Shown here in pieces: positions 16,204 through 24,492 of a stretch of 64,000 bases of DNA; positions within the stretch are counted from its first letter, which is position 1; each line of letters begins with the position of its first letter. The DNA is taken from assembly GCF_004193175.1 (NCBI RefSeq), contig NZ_SAUH01000001.1, positions 2,087,501 to 2,151,500 on the forward strand. Direction: 5' to 3'. Position numbers and translations under genes: made by a program. This DNA is from Streptomyces sp. RFCAC02. GTDB taxonomy: Bacteria; Actinomycetota; Actinomycetes; Streptomycetales; Streptomycetaceae. A model generated the notes under the pieces. That model did no database searches. It worked only from the letters and a program-made list of their open reading frames with translations, and had not been told where the DNA came from.

Positions 16204-16935
16204 GCTCCTCAGTTCCCTAGTTCCCTCGGTCGTCGCATCCTCTCGGTCCTGCACGTTTCCCCCGACGTGATTGCCAAGATCGAATCTACTGTGTCGGGCG
16301 GGGTCGGCGGGACAAGTTCATCACTCGGCGCTAAATCGACATGACAACGTGGCGCGAAGCAATCGATCGGAAGCGTTACACGGACAGCGAGTTGGGGGAA
16401 GTGGGCCTCTCCCCGCCGGCCGGCCGCGTGCGGCCCCGGGATGGCCCGGACGGGCGTGCGTGCCCCATGTGCCGGGCATGCCCCGGGTGTTGCCCGGACG
16501 GGTGCGCACGGTGCGGCGGACCTGCGGAAGTTGGCCGAAAAACGCAGGGGCGGGCAGGCACTCGGAGCCACCGCGGCGACCGCCGGCGGCGGCGTTCCCG
16601 CCCCGGGGGCGCGTGCCCGGCGCATAGGCGCAGGCCGGGGGGTCATGGCGCGCGCGGTGCGGCGGCGCCCCCGGCGCACGGTCACGCTCGGACAGCGCCC
16701 GTGTCGCGGCGTACCCGAAAGGTTTGCGTCGCCGGGGGACGTGCGGCATGCTGCTCGGTCACGGTCCGGAGCCGCGGTCCGGGGTTGGGCTCATCGGCCC
16801 TGGGCACGAGGTATCCAACGCCGTACCCTGGGAGGTGGAACCAGTGGAAGTGAGAAGAATGTTCTCCGTTTCGCCGCGTCCCACCTTCATCGGCACACAC
16901 GAGGTTTCCTCACTGACTCACCGCTGAGGCTCCCG
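16204..16935. promoter_or_regulatory. Long adpA upstream region, with a near-match to the AdpA box
   Basis: These 732 bases lie between divergent adpA and the universal stress gene and hold no convincing coding sequence. The part within about 200 bases of adpA is AT-richer than the rest, as expected for a promoter. TGGCGCGAAG at 16350-16359 matches the AdpA consensus TGGCSNGWWY at 9 of 10 positions and could be an autoregulatory site. TAGATT on the minus strand near 16287 could be a -10. A long leader or distal control region is known for adpA in other species. The part from 16400 to 16700 is very GC-rich and unexplained. Confidence 0.5.
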
Positions 16936-17457
16936 ATGGCTGGATACGAGTTCCCCGAACCAGCGGATCGCAGGCGCGTCGTCGATCCCTTCACCTCGCC
17001 CGATCCGGGGGCGGACTCGTGCTCGCCGCGCGATCCCGCGTTCCAGCACGGGGTGGTCGTCGGGTTCGACGGCTCGACGTCGAGCGAGCGCGCCCTGGCG
17101 TATGCCATCGGCATGGCCAGGCGCTCCTCCTGCGGTCTGATCATCGTCCATGTGGCGAACCGGCTGCCCACCACCGTCTGGGCCGGCTGCGAGCCGCCCG
17201 CCCTGATCGACGTGCCCGACCACCGCACCGAGGTCCTGGGGCTCGAGCTGGCCTGCGCCGAGCACCTGTCCGACGTGCCGTGGCTGCTCCTGGAGCGTGG
17301 CGGGGACATCTGCCACGAGCTGGAGGACGTCGGCCACGAGTTCGCGGCGGACGCGATCGTCGTCGGCACGACGCACGGCCTGCTCGGCCGGCTGTTCGGC
17401 TCCGTGTCGGGGCGGCTCGCGCGCAGGGCGCGGCGGCCCGTGATCGTCATCCCGTAA
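16936..17457 (+). CDS. Universal stress protein (UspA family)
   Basis: This is a 173-residue single-domain Usp. After a non-conserved N-terminal 35 residues, the fold begins at VVVGFDGSTSSERALAYAI. The nucleotide-binding signature is present near the C-terminus: GTTHGLLGRLFGSVSGRLAR, ending RRPVIVIP. The pattern G-x2-G-x9-G-S/T is intact, which is typical of ATP-binding Usp proteins. The ATG at 16936 has GAGG 9 bases upstream. Its partners are unknown. It is divergent from adpA. Confidence 0.85.
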   Translation: MAGYEFPEPADRRRVVDPFTSPDPGADSCSPRDPAFQHGVVVGFDGSTSSERALAYAIGMARRSSCGLIIVHVANRLPTTVWAGCEPPALIDVPDHRTEVLGLELACAEHLSDVPWLLLERGGDICHELEDVGHEFAADAIVVGTTHGLLGRLFGSVSGRLARRARRPVIVIP

Positions 17458-17805
17458 CGGCAGGTCTCCGGGCCGCCCCCGGCCGCGCGCCGCCCCTCCC
17501 CCGGACGGGCGGGGCGGTCGGGCGTGCCCGCCGGGCGGGGTCCTCGCGCGGGGCGCACCGAGCATTCACCGAATTTGTCGGCCCCCGCAGGTGGATTGTG
17601 CGTTTGTGATGGGCATAAGAGGGTCAGCGGCTCGACAGAACCGGTACCGGTTATCGCTTTGGGCCGCCGGCCGGGAGGTGACGGACCCGGTCGCGGCTTA
17701 TCCGAGCCGGCGTAATGGGCGACGCCGGCGCACAGGGCGGCCCCCGGGCGCGCGTATGGTGGCACGCGCTTCCCGGGGGCCGCCGTCCGTCCGGCGCCCG
17801 TCAGC
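17458..17805. other. Gene-free gap between usp and glmS
   Basis: These 348 bases separate convergent genes. The glmS-proximal end holds the terminator described separately. Between 17560 and 17700 the sequence is less GC-rich but I find no supported gene, tRNA or repeat. Confidence 0.5.
17737..17783 (-). terminator. glmS terminator hairpin
   Basis: A perfect 12-bp outer stem (17737-17748 with 17772-17783) encloses an inner 6-bp GCGCGT/ACGCGC pairing and a loop of about 8 bases. It lies 23 bases downstream of the glmS stop. Confidence 0.65.
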
Positions 17806-19626
17806 TCACTCGACGGTGACGGACTTCGCCAGGTTGCGGGGCTTGTCGATGTCCCGGCCGAGGGCGAGGGCCGTGTGGTACGCCAGGAGCTGGAGCGGGA
17901 TGCCCATGAGGATGGGGTCGAGCTCCGGCTCGTTGCACGGCACGACGAGCGTGTCGTCGGCCTTGGCCTGTTCCTCGTGCGCGACCGCGATGATCCGGCC
18001 GCTGCGGGCCTTGATCTCCTCCAGGGTGGCGCGGTTCTTGTCGACGAGTTCGTCGTTCGGGATGATCGCGACGGTCGGCACGGCCGGCTCGATCAGCGCC
18101 AGCGGGCCGTGCTTCAGCTCGGACGCCGGGTACGCCTCGGCGTGGATGTAGGAGACCTCCTTGAGCTTCAGGGACGCCTCCTTCGCGACCGGGAAGCCCC
18201 GCACCCGCCCCACGAACAGCATGCTCCTGGCCTCCGCCAGCTCCGCGGCAAGCTTCGCGATCCGCTCCTCGCCGCGCAGGATCTCGCCGATCTGCTCCGG
18301 CAGCTTCCGCAGGCCCTCGATGATGCGCCGGCCGTCGGCGACCGACAGGTCCCGGATGCGGCCGAGGTGCAGCGCGAGCAGGGCGAAGGCCACGGCGGTG
18401 TTGGTGAAGCACTTCGTGGACACGACGCACACCTCGGGGCCGGCGTGGACGTAGATGCCGCCGTCCGTCTCGCGGGCGATGGCGCTGCCCACCACGTTGA
18501 CGACACCGAGGACCATGGCGCCCTTGCGCTTCAGCTCCTGCACGGCCGCGAGGGTGTCGTACGTCTCGCCGGACTGGCTCGTCGCGATGTAGAGCGTGTC
18601 GGGGTCCACGACGGCGTTGCGGTAGCGGAACTCGCTCGCCGGCTCCGCGTCGGCCGGGATGCGGGCCAGTTCCTCGATGAGCTGCGCGCCGATCTGGCCG
18701 GCGTGGTAGGCGGAGCCGCAGCCGAGGATCTTGACGCGGCGGACGGCGCGGGCGGCCCGGGGGTCCAGGTTCAGGCCGCCGAGACGCACCGTCGCGAACC
18801 GGTCGTCGATCCGGCCGCGCAGCACCCGGTCCACCGCCTCGGCCTGCTCGGCGATCTCCTTGTGCATGTACGTGTCGTGGCCGCCCATGTCCCAGCTCTC
18901 GGCCTCCCACTCGACGGTGGTCGGGGAGGTGGCGGTACGGCTGCCGTCCGTGGTGAAGGTGCGGTAGTCGTCGGCCTTCAGGGTGGCCATCTCGCCGTCG
19001 TCCAGCGTGATGACCTGCCGGGTGTGGCTGACCAGGGCGGCCACGTCGGAGGCGACGAACATCTCCTTCTCGCCGATGCCGAGGACGACCGGCGAGCCGT
19101 TGCGGGCGACGACGATCCGGTCGGGGAAGGCGGCGTGCAGGACGGCGATGCCGTAGGTGCCCTCGATGTGGCGCAGGGCCTCGCGGACCTTGTCCTCCAG
19201 CGTGTCGGCCTGGGCGCGGGCGACGAGGTGGGCGAGGACCTCGGTGTCGGTCTCCGAGGCCAGCTCCACGCCGTCGGCGGCCAGCTTGGCGCGCAGCTCG
19301 GCCGAGTTGTCGATGATGCCGTTGTGGACGACGGCGACCTCGCCGAGCGCGTCGACGTGCGGGTGGGCGTTCATGTCGTTGGGGGCGCCGTGGGTGGCCC
19401 ACCGGGTGTGGGCGATGCCCGCCGTCCCGGCGAAGCGGGCGGGGATCTTCGCCTCCAGCTCGCGGACGCGGCCGGCGTTCTTGACGACCTTGAGACCGCC
19501 GTTCTTCCCGCTGCTATGGATCGCGACACCGGCCGAGTCGTAGCCCCGGTACTCCAGGCGCTGGAGCCCTTCCAGCAGGAGCGGCGCCACATCCCGTTTG
19601 CCGATGTAACCGACGATTCCACACAT
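17806..19626 (-). CDS. glmS: Glutamine-fructose-6-phosphate aminotransferase (isomerising)
   Basis: This 606-residue enzyme makes glucosamine-6-phosphate for peptidoglycan and other amino sugars. The N-terminal glutaminase domain starts MCGIVGYIG, with Cys2 the nucleophile. The two SIS sugar-phosphate domains contain GCGSAYHAGQIG, ATSQSGETYDTLAA and SLKLKEVSYIHAEAYPASEL. The C-terminus AKSVTVE is the conserved catalytic tail. The start has GGGAGG 7 bases upstream. It is probably cotranscribed with the 101-residue gene 41 bases upstream. There is no space for a glmS ribozyme. Streptomyces often carry two glmS paralogues; this one corresponds to the copy near adpA. Confidence 0.95.
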   Translation of the reverse strand: MCGIVGYIGKRDVAPLLLEGLQRLEYRGYDSAGVAIHSSGKNGGLKVVKNAGRVRELEAKIPARFAGTAGIAHTRWATHGAPNDMNAHPHVDALGEVAVVHNGIIDNSAELRAKLAADGVELASETDTEVLAHLVARAQADTLEDKVREALRHIEGTYGIAVLHAAFPDRIVVARNGSPVVLGIGEKEMFVASDVAALVSHTRQVITLDDGEMATLKADDYRTFTTDGSRTATSPTTVEWEAESWDMGGHDTYMHKEIAEQAEAVDRVLRGRIDDRFATVRLGGLNLDPRAARAVRRVKILGCGSAYHAGQIGAQLIEELARIPADAEPASEFRYRNAVVDPDTLYIATSQSGETYDTLAAVQELKRKGAMVLGVVNVVGSAIARETDGGIYVHAGPEVCVVSTKCFTNTAVAFALLALHLGRIRDLSVADGRRIIEGLRKLPEQIGEILRGEERIAKLAAELAEARSMLFVGRVRGFPVAKEASLKLKEVSYIHAEAYPASELKHGPLALIEPAVPTVAIIPNDELVDKNRATLEEIKARSGRIIAVAHEEQAKADDTLVVPCNEPELDPILMGIPLQLLAYHTALALGRDIDKPRNLAKSVTVE

Positions 19627-19667
19627 AGACGTTCCTCCCGCGGCCCGTGGGGCCGGCTGTCCGTTTG

Positions 19668-19973
19668 CTATCCGTACACGATCCGCCGGAGCTGCCGCAG
19701 CGACAGCGGTGGCGGCGCCACCGCCCGGCGGGGCAGCTCCTGCGCGATGCGTTCGAAGATGACCTCGTTGGTCAGTCCGGCGGCCCGCAGCTCGCGATGG
19801 CGTCTCCGTACGAATTCCTCGGGTGACTCGTCGAAGTACGCCAGAACGTCGAGAACCACCCGGGCAGCCTCACCGCGCGAGAGCGGTGTGCTGCGCACCA
19901 GGTGGTCCACGAGGTCGTCATGGAGCGGCGTACGGCGTTCGAGCACCTCTCGATAGTGCGGACCCGGACCCAC
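19668..19973 (-). CDS. Conserved actinobacterial small protein upstream of glmS
   Basis: This 101-residue, largely helical and charged protein has the blocks PLHDDLVDHLV, LSRGEAARVVLDVLAYF, EEFVRRRHRELRAAGL and a C-terminal LSLRQLRRIVYG. I recognise it as a conserved streptomycete protein of unknown function usually found with glmS. It has no membrane helix or signal peptide. The GTG start at 19973 has AGGA 11 bases upstream. It lies 41 bases before glmS and 42 bases after the SDR gene on the same strand. A role in cell-wall precursor control is only a guess from position. Confidence 0.75.
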   Translation of the reverse strand: MGPGPHYREVLERRTPLHDDLVDHLVRSTPLSRGEAARVVLDVLAYFDESPEEFVRRRHRELRAAGLTNEVIFERIAQELPRRAVAPPPLSLRQLRRIVYG

Positions 19974-20015
19974 TTTCGCAACATTCCTGCCCGATATCGG
20001 GCAGCGGCGTGTCGG

Positions 20016-20843
20016 TCAGGCGTCGAAAGCGGTGGCGCGGGCCACTTTCTCCCAGGCGTGCAGCTCGGCGCGGGTCGTGTCGAGGTGGGCGAGGATCGCG
20101 TCGACACCGTCGCCGCCGAGGGGCAGTCGCAGGGGCGGGCGGTCGGCGTCGAGGGCGGCGAGGATCGCGGCGGCGGCCTTGGCGGGGTCGCCCGGCTGGG
20201 TGCCGTCCCCGGTCTCGACCATGCGGCGGGTGGGGCCGACCTTCGCCTCGTACGCGGGCAGCGGCGTGCTGGTGCTCCCGTTCGCGAACAGTCCGGTGCG
20301 GAACGCGCCGGGCTCCACGACGAGCACGGTGATGCCGAGGTCGCGCACCTCGTCGGCCAGCGCGACGGACATGCCCTCCAGGGCGAACTTCGTCGCGCTG
20401 TACGCGGCGAAGCCGGCGAACGATGTCTGCCCGCCGAAGCTGCTGAGCTGGACGATCGCACCGGAGCGACGCTCCCGCATGTGGGGCAGCACGGCCCTGG
20501 TGAGGGCGGCGGGGCCGAAGACATGGACCTCGAAGAGGTCGCGCAGCTCCTCCTGCGTCGTCTCCTCGAAGGCGCCGACGTGGGTGCGGCCGGCGTTGTT
20601 CACGAGCACGTCGATCCGGCCGTGGCGGGCGACGACGCCGGCGACGGTCTCGGTGACGGCCGCCGCGTCCGTCACGTCGAGCGGAAGGGCCTCCACCCGG
20701 TCGGGGTGGGCGGCGACCAGGTCGCCCAGGGCCGCGGGGCGGCGGGCGGTGGCGACCACGACGTCGCCGGCGGCGACGGCCGCCTCGGTGATGGCGCGGC
20801 CGAAGCCGCTGGTCGCGCCGGTGACGAGCCAGACCTTGTCCAC
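20016..20843 (-). CDS. Short-chain dehydrogenase/reductase
   Basis: This 275-residue classical SDR has the Rossmann motif TGATSGFGRA (about 8-17), then NNAGR. The catalytic Ser is in VQLSSFGGQTSF and the YSATK motif holds Tyr and Lys. The C-terminal third is variable, so the substrate is unknown. I chose the GTG at 20843 because it places the usual short lead (VDKVWLVTGA) before the Rossmann fold. An in-frame extension to 20960 would overlap the LysR promoter. The divergent LysR gene is its likely regulator. Confidence 0.85.
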   Translation of the reverse strand: MDKVWLVTGATSGFGRAITEAAVAAGDVVVATARRPAALGDLVAAHPDRVEALPLDVTDAAAVTETVAGVVARHGRIDVLVNNAGRTHVGAFEETTQEELRDLFEVHVFGPAALTRAVLPHMRERRSGAIVQLSSFGGQTSFAGFAAYSATKFALEGMSVALADEVRDLGITVLVVEPGAFRTGLFANGSTSTPLPAYEAKVGPTRRMVETGDGTQPGDPAKAAAAILAALDADRPPLRLPLGGDGVDAILAHLDTTRAELHAWEKVARATAFDA

Positions 20844-20965
20844 GATGGTTCCCCGATCGGTGCTGCGCGCTCCCCGCGCGGTGGGCGACGGCGTCCCCGT
20901 CGCGTGCTCCACTCTCCGCCCGGCGGCTCTTGCCGGTCCAATACCTGCGGTGATAACCATCGGGC

Positions 20966-21871
20966 ATGGACGTGCACGGGCGGGACCTCCGGTACTTCGT
21001 CGCGGTCGCCGACGAGCTGCACTTCACGCGGGCGGCCGCCCGGCTGTACGTGTCGCAGCCGGCCCTCAGCAAACAGATCCGCGCCCTGGAGCGGCAGCTC
21101 GGCGCGCCGCTCTTCCTGCGCGAGCCGGGCGGCGTCCGGCTGACCGGGGCCGGGGAGGCCCTGCTGCCGCACGCGCGGCGTCTCCTGGATGTGTGGGACG
21201 CGGCGGCAGCGGCCGTGGAGGAGGCCAGGGCGGCGCAGCGCGCGACGGTCGTGATCGGCATGTCGACCGGACCCGGCCGCGGCGGGCTGCTGCCGGCCGT
21301 GCGGTCGCGGTTCACGGCGGAGCACCCGGGCGCGGAGCTGCGCCTGCGGCAGGTGGGGTGGGAGGACGGCACGGCGGGGCTCGCCGACGGCGGGAGCGAC
21401 CTGGCGTTCGTCTGGCTGCCCCTGCGCGATCCGGCCAGGTACGCGTGGCTCGTGGTGGCCGAAGAGCCCCGGCTCGTCGCCCTGCCGGAGGGGCACCCGC
21501 TCGCGGCGCGGGAGCGGCTCGCGTGCGCCGACCTGTGGGACGAGCCGTTCCTCGCCCTGCCCGAGGCGGCCGGCGGGCTGCGCGACTTCTGGCTCGCGAC
21601 GGAGGAACGGGCGGGCCGGCCGGTCCGCGTCGGCGCGGTCGTGTCGGGTCCCGACGAGACGTACGAGGCCCTGGTGGACGGCCGGGGCGTCGTCCTCCTC
21701 GCCGAGGGCAACGCGCCACTGCTCACCCGCGGCGGCGTCGTGACCCGGCCGGTGACGGGCCTTTCGCCGTGCCGCCTGGCCCTGGCGTGGCGCGCGGACG
21801 ACACGCGCCCACTGGTGCGGGCGTACGCGCGGGCCTGCCGTCTGGTGACGGAGGCGCGTCGGGGAGGATGA
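20966..21871 (+). CDS. LysR-family transcriptional regulator
   Basis: This 301-residue protein has an N-terminal winged HTH (LHFTRAAARLYVSQPALSKQ, then IRALERQLGAPLFLRE) and a periplasmic-binding-like effector domain. It is divergent from the SDR gene across a 122-base intergenic space, the standard arrangement for a LysR regulator and its target. The effector is unknown. The stop is followed after 4 bases by a lipoprotein gene, which may be cotranscribed. Confidence 0.88.
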   Translation: MDVHGRDLRYFVAVADELHFTRAAARLYVSQPALSKQIRALERQLGAPLFLREPGGVRLTGAGEALLPHARRLLDVWDAAAAAVEEARAAQRATVVIGMSTGPGRGGLLPAVRSRFTAEHPGAELRLRQVGWEDGTAGLADGGSDLAFVWLPLRDPARYAWLVVAEEPRLVALPEGHPLAARERLACADLWDEPFLALPEAAGGLRDFWLATEERAGRPVRVGAVVSGPDETYEALVDGRGVVLLAEGNAPLLTRGGVVTRPVTGLSPCRLALAWRADDTRPLVRAYARACRLVTEARRGG

Positions 21872-21875
21872 CGGC

Positions 21876-22547
21876 ATGACACGCACCGGCCGCCGCGCGG
21901 CCCTTCTGCTGGCCGCCGCACCGCTGTTGCCGCTGTGCCTGACCGCCTGCGGCGACGAGCCCGCCGACGACGGCACCCCCGCGGCGGACACCGCCGCCGA
22001 CGCCGCGCCGCACGAGGAGCTGGTCGAGCGCGCCCTTGCGCTGGAGACGACCGTGGACATGGTGTACGTGACGGAGGCGCCCGGCTTCACCCTGGCCGTC
22101 CAGTCGGTCGGCCCGCTCAACGCGGACGGTTTCCAGAGCAGCTACACGGACGACGGCGGCGCGGTCCTGCACCTCATGGTGGACCACGCGCCCGACACGG
22201 CGGCGGACGGCGACCCGTGCCCGGCCCTGCGGGCGGCGGCGGGCGACATGAGCGCCGCGTGCGAGGCGGACGAGGACGGCGCCTGGCTGGTCACGACGGA
22301 GGACGGCACGCGCACCCTCTCCCGGCTGGACGGCACGCACCTCGTGTCGGTGGCGGCCACGGAGTCCGACGCGGACACCGGCACACTGCGCACGGCGCTG
22401 ACGGCGGCCCACCAAGCGGACGACGCGGAACTGACGGCCGTCCTGCCCGAAGCGACGACGACGGAACCGGTCGAGCGCGGCGACCTCCCCGCCACGGGCG
22501 ACGGCGCCCCGCAGGACCCGGTCGACCCGGAATCGGCCTCGGGCTGA
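21876..22547 (+). CDS. Secreted lipoprotein, unknown function
   Basis: This is a 223-residue protein. A twin-Arg-like basic start (MTRTGRRAA) and a hydrophobic stretch lead to the lipobox LTAC with Cys at about residue 25. The mature part is acidic, Ala/Asp-rich, with DPCPALRAAAGDMSAAC suggesting a disulphide. No catalytic motif is visible. It begins 4 bases after the LysR stop with weak translation signals, so coupling is likely. It is convergent with another lipoprotein gene only 7 bases away. I do not recognise a named family. Confidence 0.7.
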   Translation: MTRTGRRAALLLAAAPLLPLCLTACGDEPADDGTPAADTAADAAPHEELVERALALETTVDMVYVTEAPGFTLAVQSVGPLNADGFQSSYTDDGGAVLHLMVDHAPDTAADGDPCPALRAAAGDMSAACEADEDGAWLVTTEDGTRTLSRLDGTHLVSVAATESDADTGTLRTALTAAHQADDAELTAVLPEATTTEPVERGDLPATGDGAPQDPVDPESASG

Positions 22548-22554
22548 CACCCGC

Positions 22555-23115
22555 TCAGACGTCGCAGCCGCGCGCTTCCTCGACCCCGGCGACATAACTC
22601 TCGGCGAACGCTTCGAGTGCCCGCTGACGCTCCGCGTCATCCTCGATCACCACGACATTCCGGTGCGCCGAGATCTCGAGGCTGATATATGGCCCGCCTT
22701 CCTGTGTCTCCTCGGCACGACACCGGATGAACGTCATGACACCGTCGCTCCAGATGGCGGCACTGTTCCCGGCTATGTCGATCGTCTCGACAACGTCACG
22801 CGCGTGAGCCTGCACGGTCTCGACCGGATCCCCGCCTTCGGAGTAGGGGAACAGATCGAAACCGAGAACGAGCCGGTCATCGACCCCGACACCGCAGACC
22901 TCGTATCGGTCACCCATGGCGGTGGTCCTCTCCTCCTCGAAGAACTCACTGCCACCGGGAAGCAACGGCAACAACACATCACCATCGACAGACGCACCGC
23001 ACACGGTCTCGGGCACCGTGTAATCCTGCCCTTCCGCCCCGCATCCCACGAGGAGTGACGCCAACCCCAACGAGAGAACTCCGGCGAACCGCCCTCTCCC
23101 AGTTGCCCATGCCAT
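22555..23115 (-). CDS. Secreted lipoprotein coupled to the WXG100-like gene
   Basis: This 186-residue protein has a signal sequence ending in the lipobox LLVGC (Cys at about residue 25). The mature domain has four further Cys (ETVCG, YEVCGVGV, FIRCRAEE and RGCDV), likely two disulphides. The pattern resembles the DUF3558-type lipoproteins of actinobacteria but I would not assign it firmly. Its ATG at 23115 shares one base with the stop of the upstream gene (TGATG), so the two are translationally coupled. That arrangement suggests a partner or an immunity/chaperone role for the WXG100-like product. Confidence 0.65.
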   Translation of the reverse strand: MAWATGRGRFAGVLSLGLASLLVGCGAEGQDYTVPETVCGASVDGDVLLPLLPGGSEFFEEERTTAMGDRYEVCGVGVDDRLVLGFDLFPYSEGGDPVETVQAHARDVVETIDIAGNSAAIWSDGVMTFIRCRAEETQEGGPYISLEISAHRNVVVIEDDAERQRALEAFAESYVAGVEEARGCDV

Positions 23116-24454
23116 CACCGCTGAGGTTCCCCTTCACTCGTGCCCCGGGCCATGTCAGCCGCGTCATTGATCTCGTGCACCGCTCCGTCATTCGCCGAGA
23201 ACCCGGGCGTGGAGTCAGCGAAGTCGCCATGGGCGGCATACCAGATATTGGCCAGTTCGACCAACTGGCTTTTCCTGAGATCACTCACTGCGTGATCGGA
23301 CAGGGACCAGTTCTCCTCGATGGAGTGGATCTCGTCGCTCAGCCACTCGCCGGCTATCACGGAGCTGCTCGGAGCCACGTACTTACCCGCGTAGGGAACG
23401 AACCGCAGGGTCGCGTTGATGGCGGCGTTCTCGATCCTCGCGATCCTGATGCTGCTGTCCAGGTCATCCCTGGCCTGCTCCGCGATGGCCTCATATCTGG
23501 CCTGCTCCAGGAAACCCACGGTACGTCCGGCGCGATGCAACGTGTCCTCCGGATTCAGGTGAAGCCCCTCGTAGGTAGTCGTGTCGTCCATGGAATCGGC
23601 CAGCACCTGGTGCATGCCCTGGCCCGGCACCGCGTACGATTCCTCGCTCCGCGATATCTGTTCGACCACGTTGAAGAGCTGGTACGGGTCGATGGGCGCC
23701 GTGTTGTCCAGGTCTGACGCCGATTCGTGCACGGCGGCTCCCTGGTTGATCAGGATTTGGGCCATCGGTTCCCGGAGTTCCTCCGGGAAGTCGTCGCCCA
23801 TTCCCGAGAGGAATTCCGTGGCGCGGCTCAGTGCGGTCACCTGGGCCGGGTGGTGGGCTGCGGAGAAGGTCGCCGGGTTGTTCGGATCGATGCCCGTCGT
23901 CGCGGCCGTCAGTGCGTCGGACAGTGCCCCGTAGGCGGCCTCCGTGCCGCCCTCCTGGGTCGTGTCGTTGATGTCGTAGACGCGGTCCTGCAGGAGGTAC
24001 CGCGCGTTGTCCTGCGGTTCCGTCTCGTTGAAGAACTCGGTGGCGGCCTCCGGGTTGCGGCTGACGGGAACGGGCCGCCTGCGGCGAGGCGTTGCGCATC
24101 GTGCGAACTGGTCGGAGCCCGGCCGGGATCCCTCAGCTCCGCGCCGATCTCGCCGTCGAGGCCGCTGAACGCGGTCCCGGTGCCGCCGAGGTGTCCGGCG
24201 ATCGCGGAGCAGTCGCGGCCGAGATTGAGGGCCTGCTGCGTGGAGCGCCACATCGTGTGGTGCAGCGCGTCCCCCGAGGAGAGTCCGGCGGCCCGGAGGT
24301 CCTGCACCGCCTCGTACGTGCTGCCGGACGCCTGGGTGCCGATGCCGGATACACGGCTCAGCTCGGACGCCGTCTCCTCGACGGCCCGGAGAGCGGTGTC
24401 GTCGACGGCGAGGTCCGGGGCGCCCGGCCCCGGCTCCTGAGCGGGTGCTGACAC
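23115..24454 (-). pseudogene. WXG100-like / DUF6571-like protein interrupted by a frameshift
   Basis: Two frames make up one protein. The first (from GTG 24454) encodes about 125 residues of WXG100-like helices, including SGIGTQASGSTYEAV, then ALHHTMWRSTQQALN and SAIAGHLGGTGTAFSGLDGE. The second runs to the stop at 23115 with SRNPEAATEFFNE, TGIDPNNPATFSAAHHP and a hydrophilic C-terminal domain of about 300 residues. The region is 1340 bases; one added base makes 447 codons. The shift occurs near 24072-24076, where minus-strand GGCGGCCCG probably lost a C. I therefore read it as a single gene of about 446 residues, broken either truly or by sequencing. Proteins of this layout are usually associated with type VII-like export. 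Confidence 0.65.
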
Positions 24455-24492
24455 GCCGATTCCCCCCCATGGGCCAGCGTTCGACTGCTACG

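Noticed and set aside
16336-16853. Open frames in the adpA upstream region
   Set aside because: They are rich in Arg, Pro and Gly with no RBS or recognisable family, and lie in a known type of long regulatory region.
19627-19667. glmS ribozyme
   Set aside because: Only 41 bases separate glmS from the upstream gene; no ribozyme fold is possible, and they are not known in actinobacteria.
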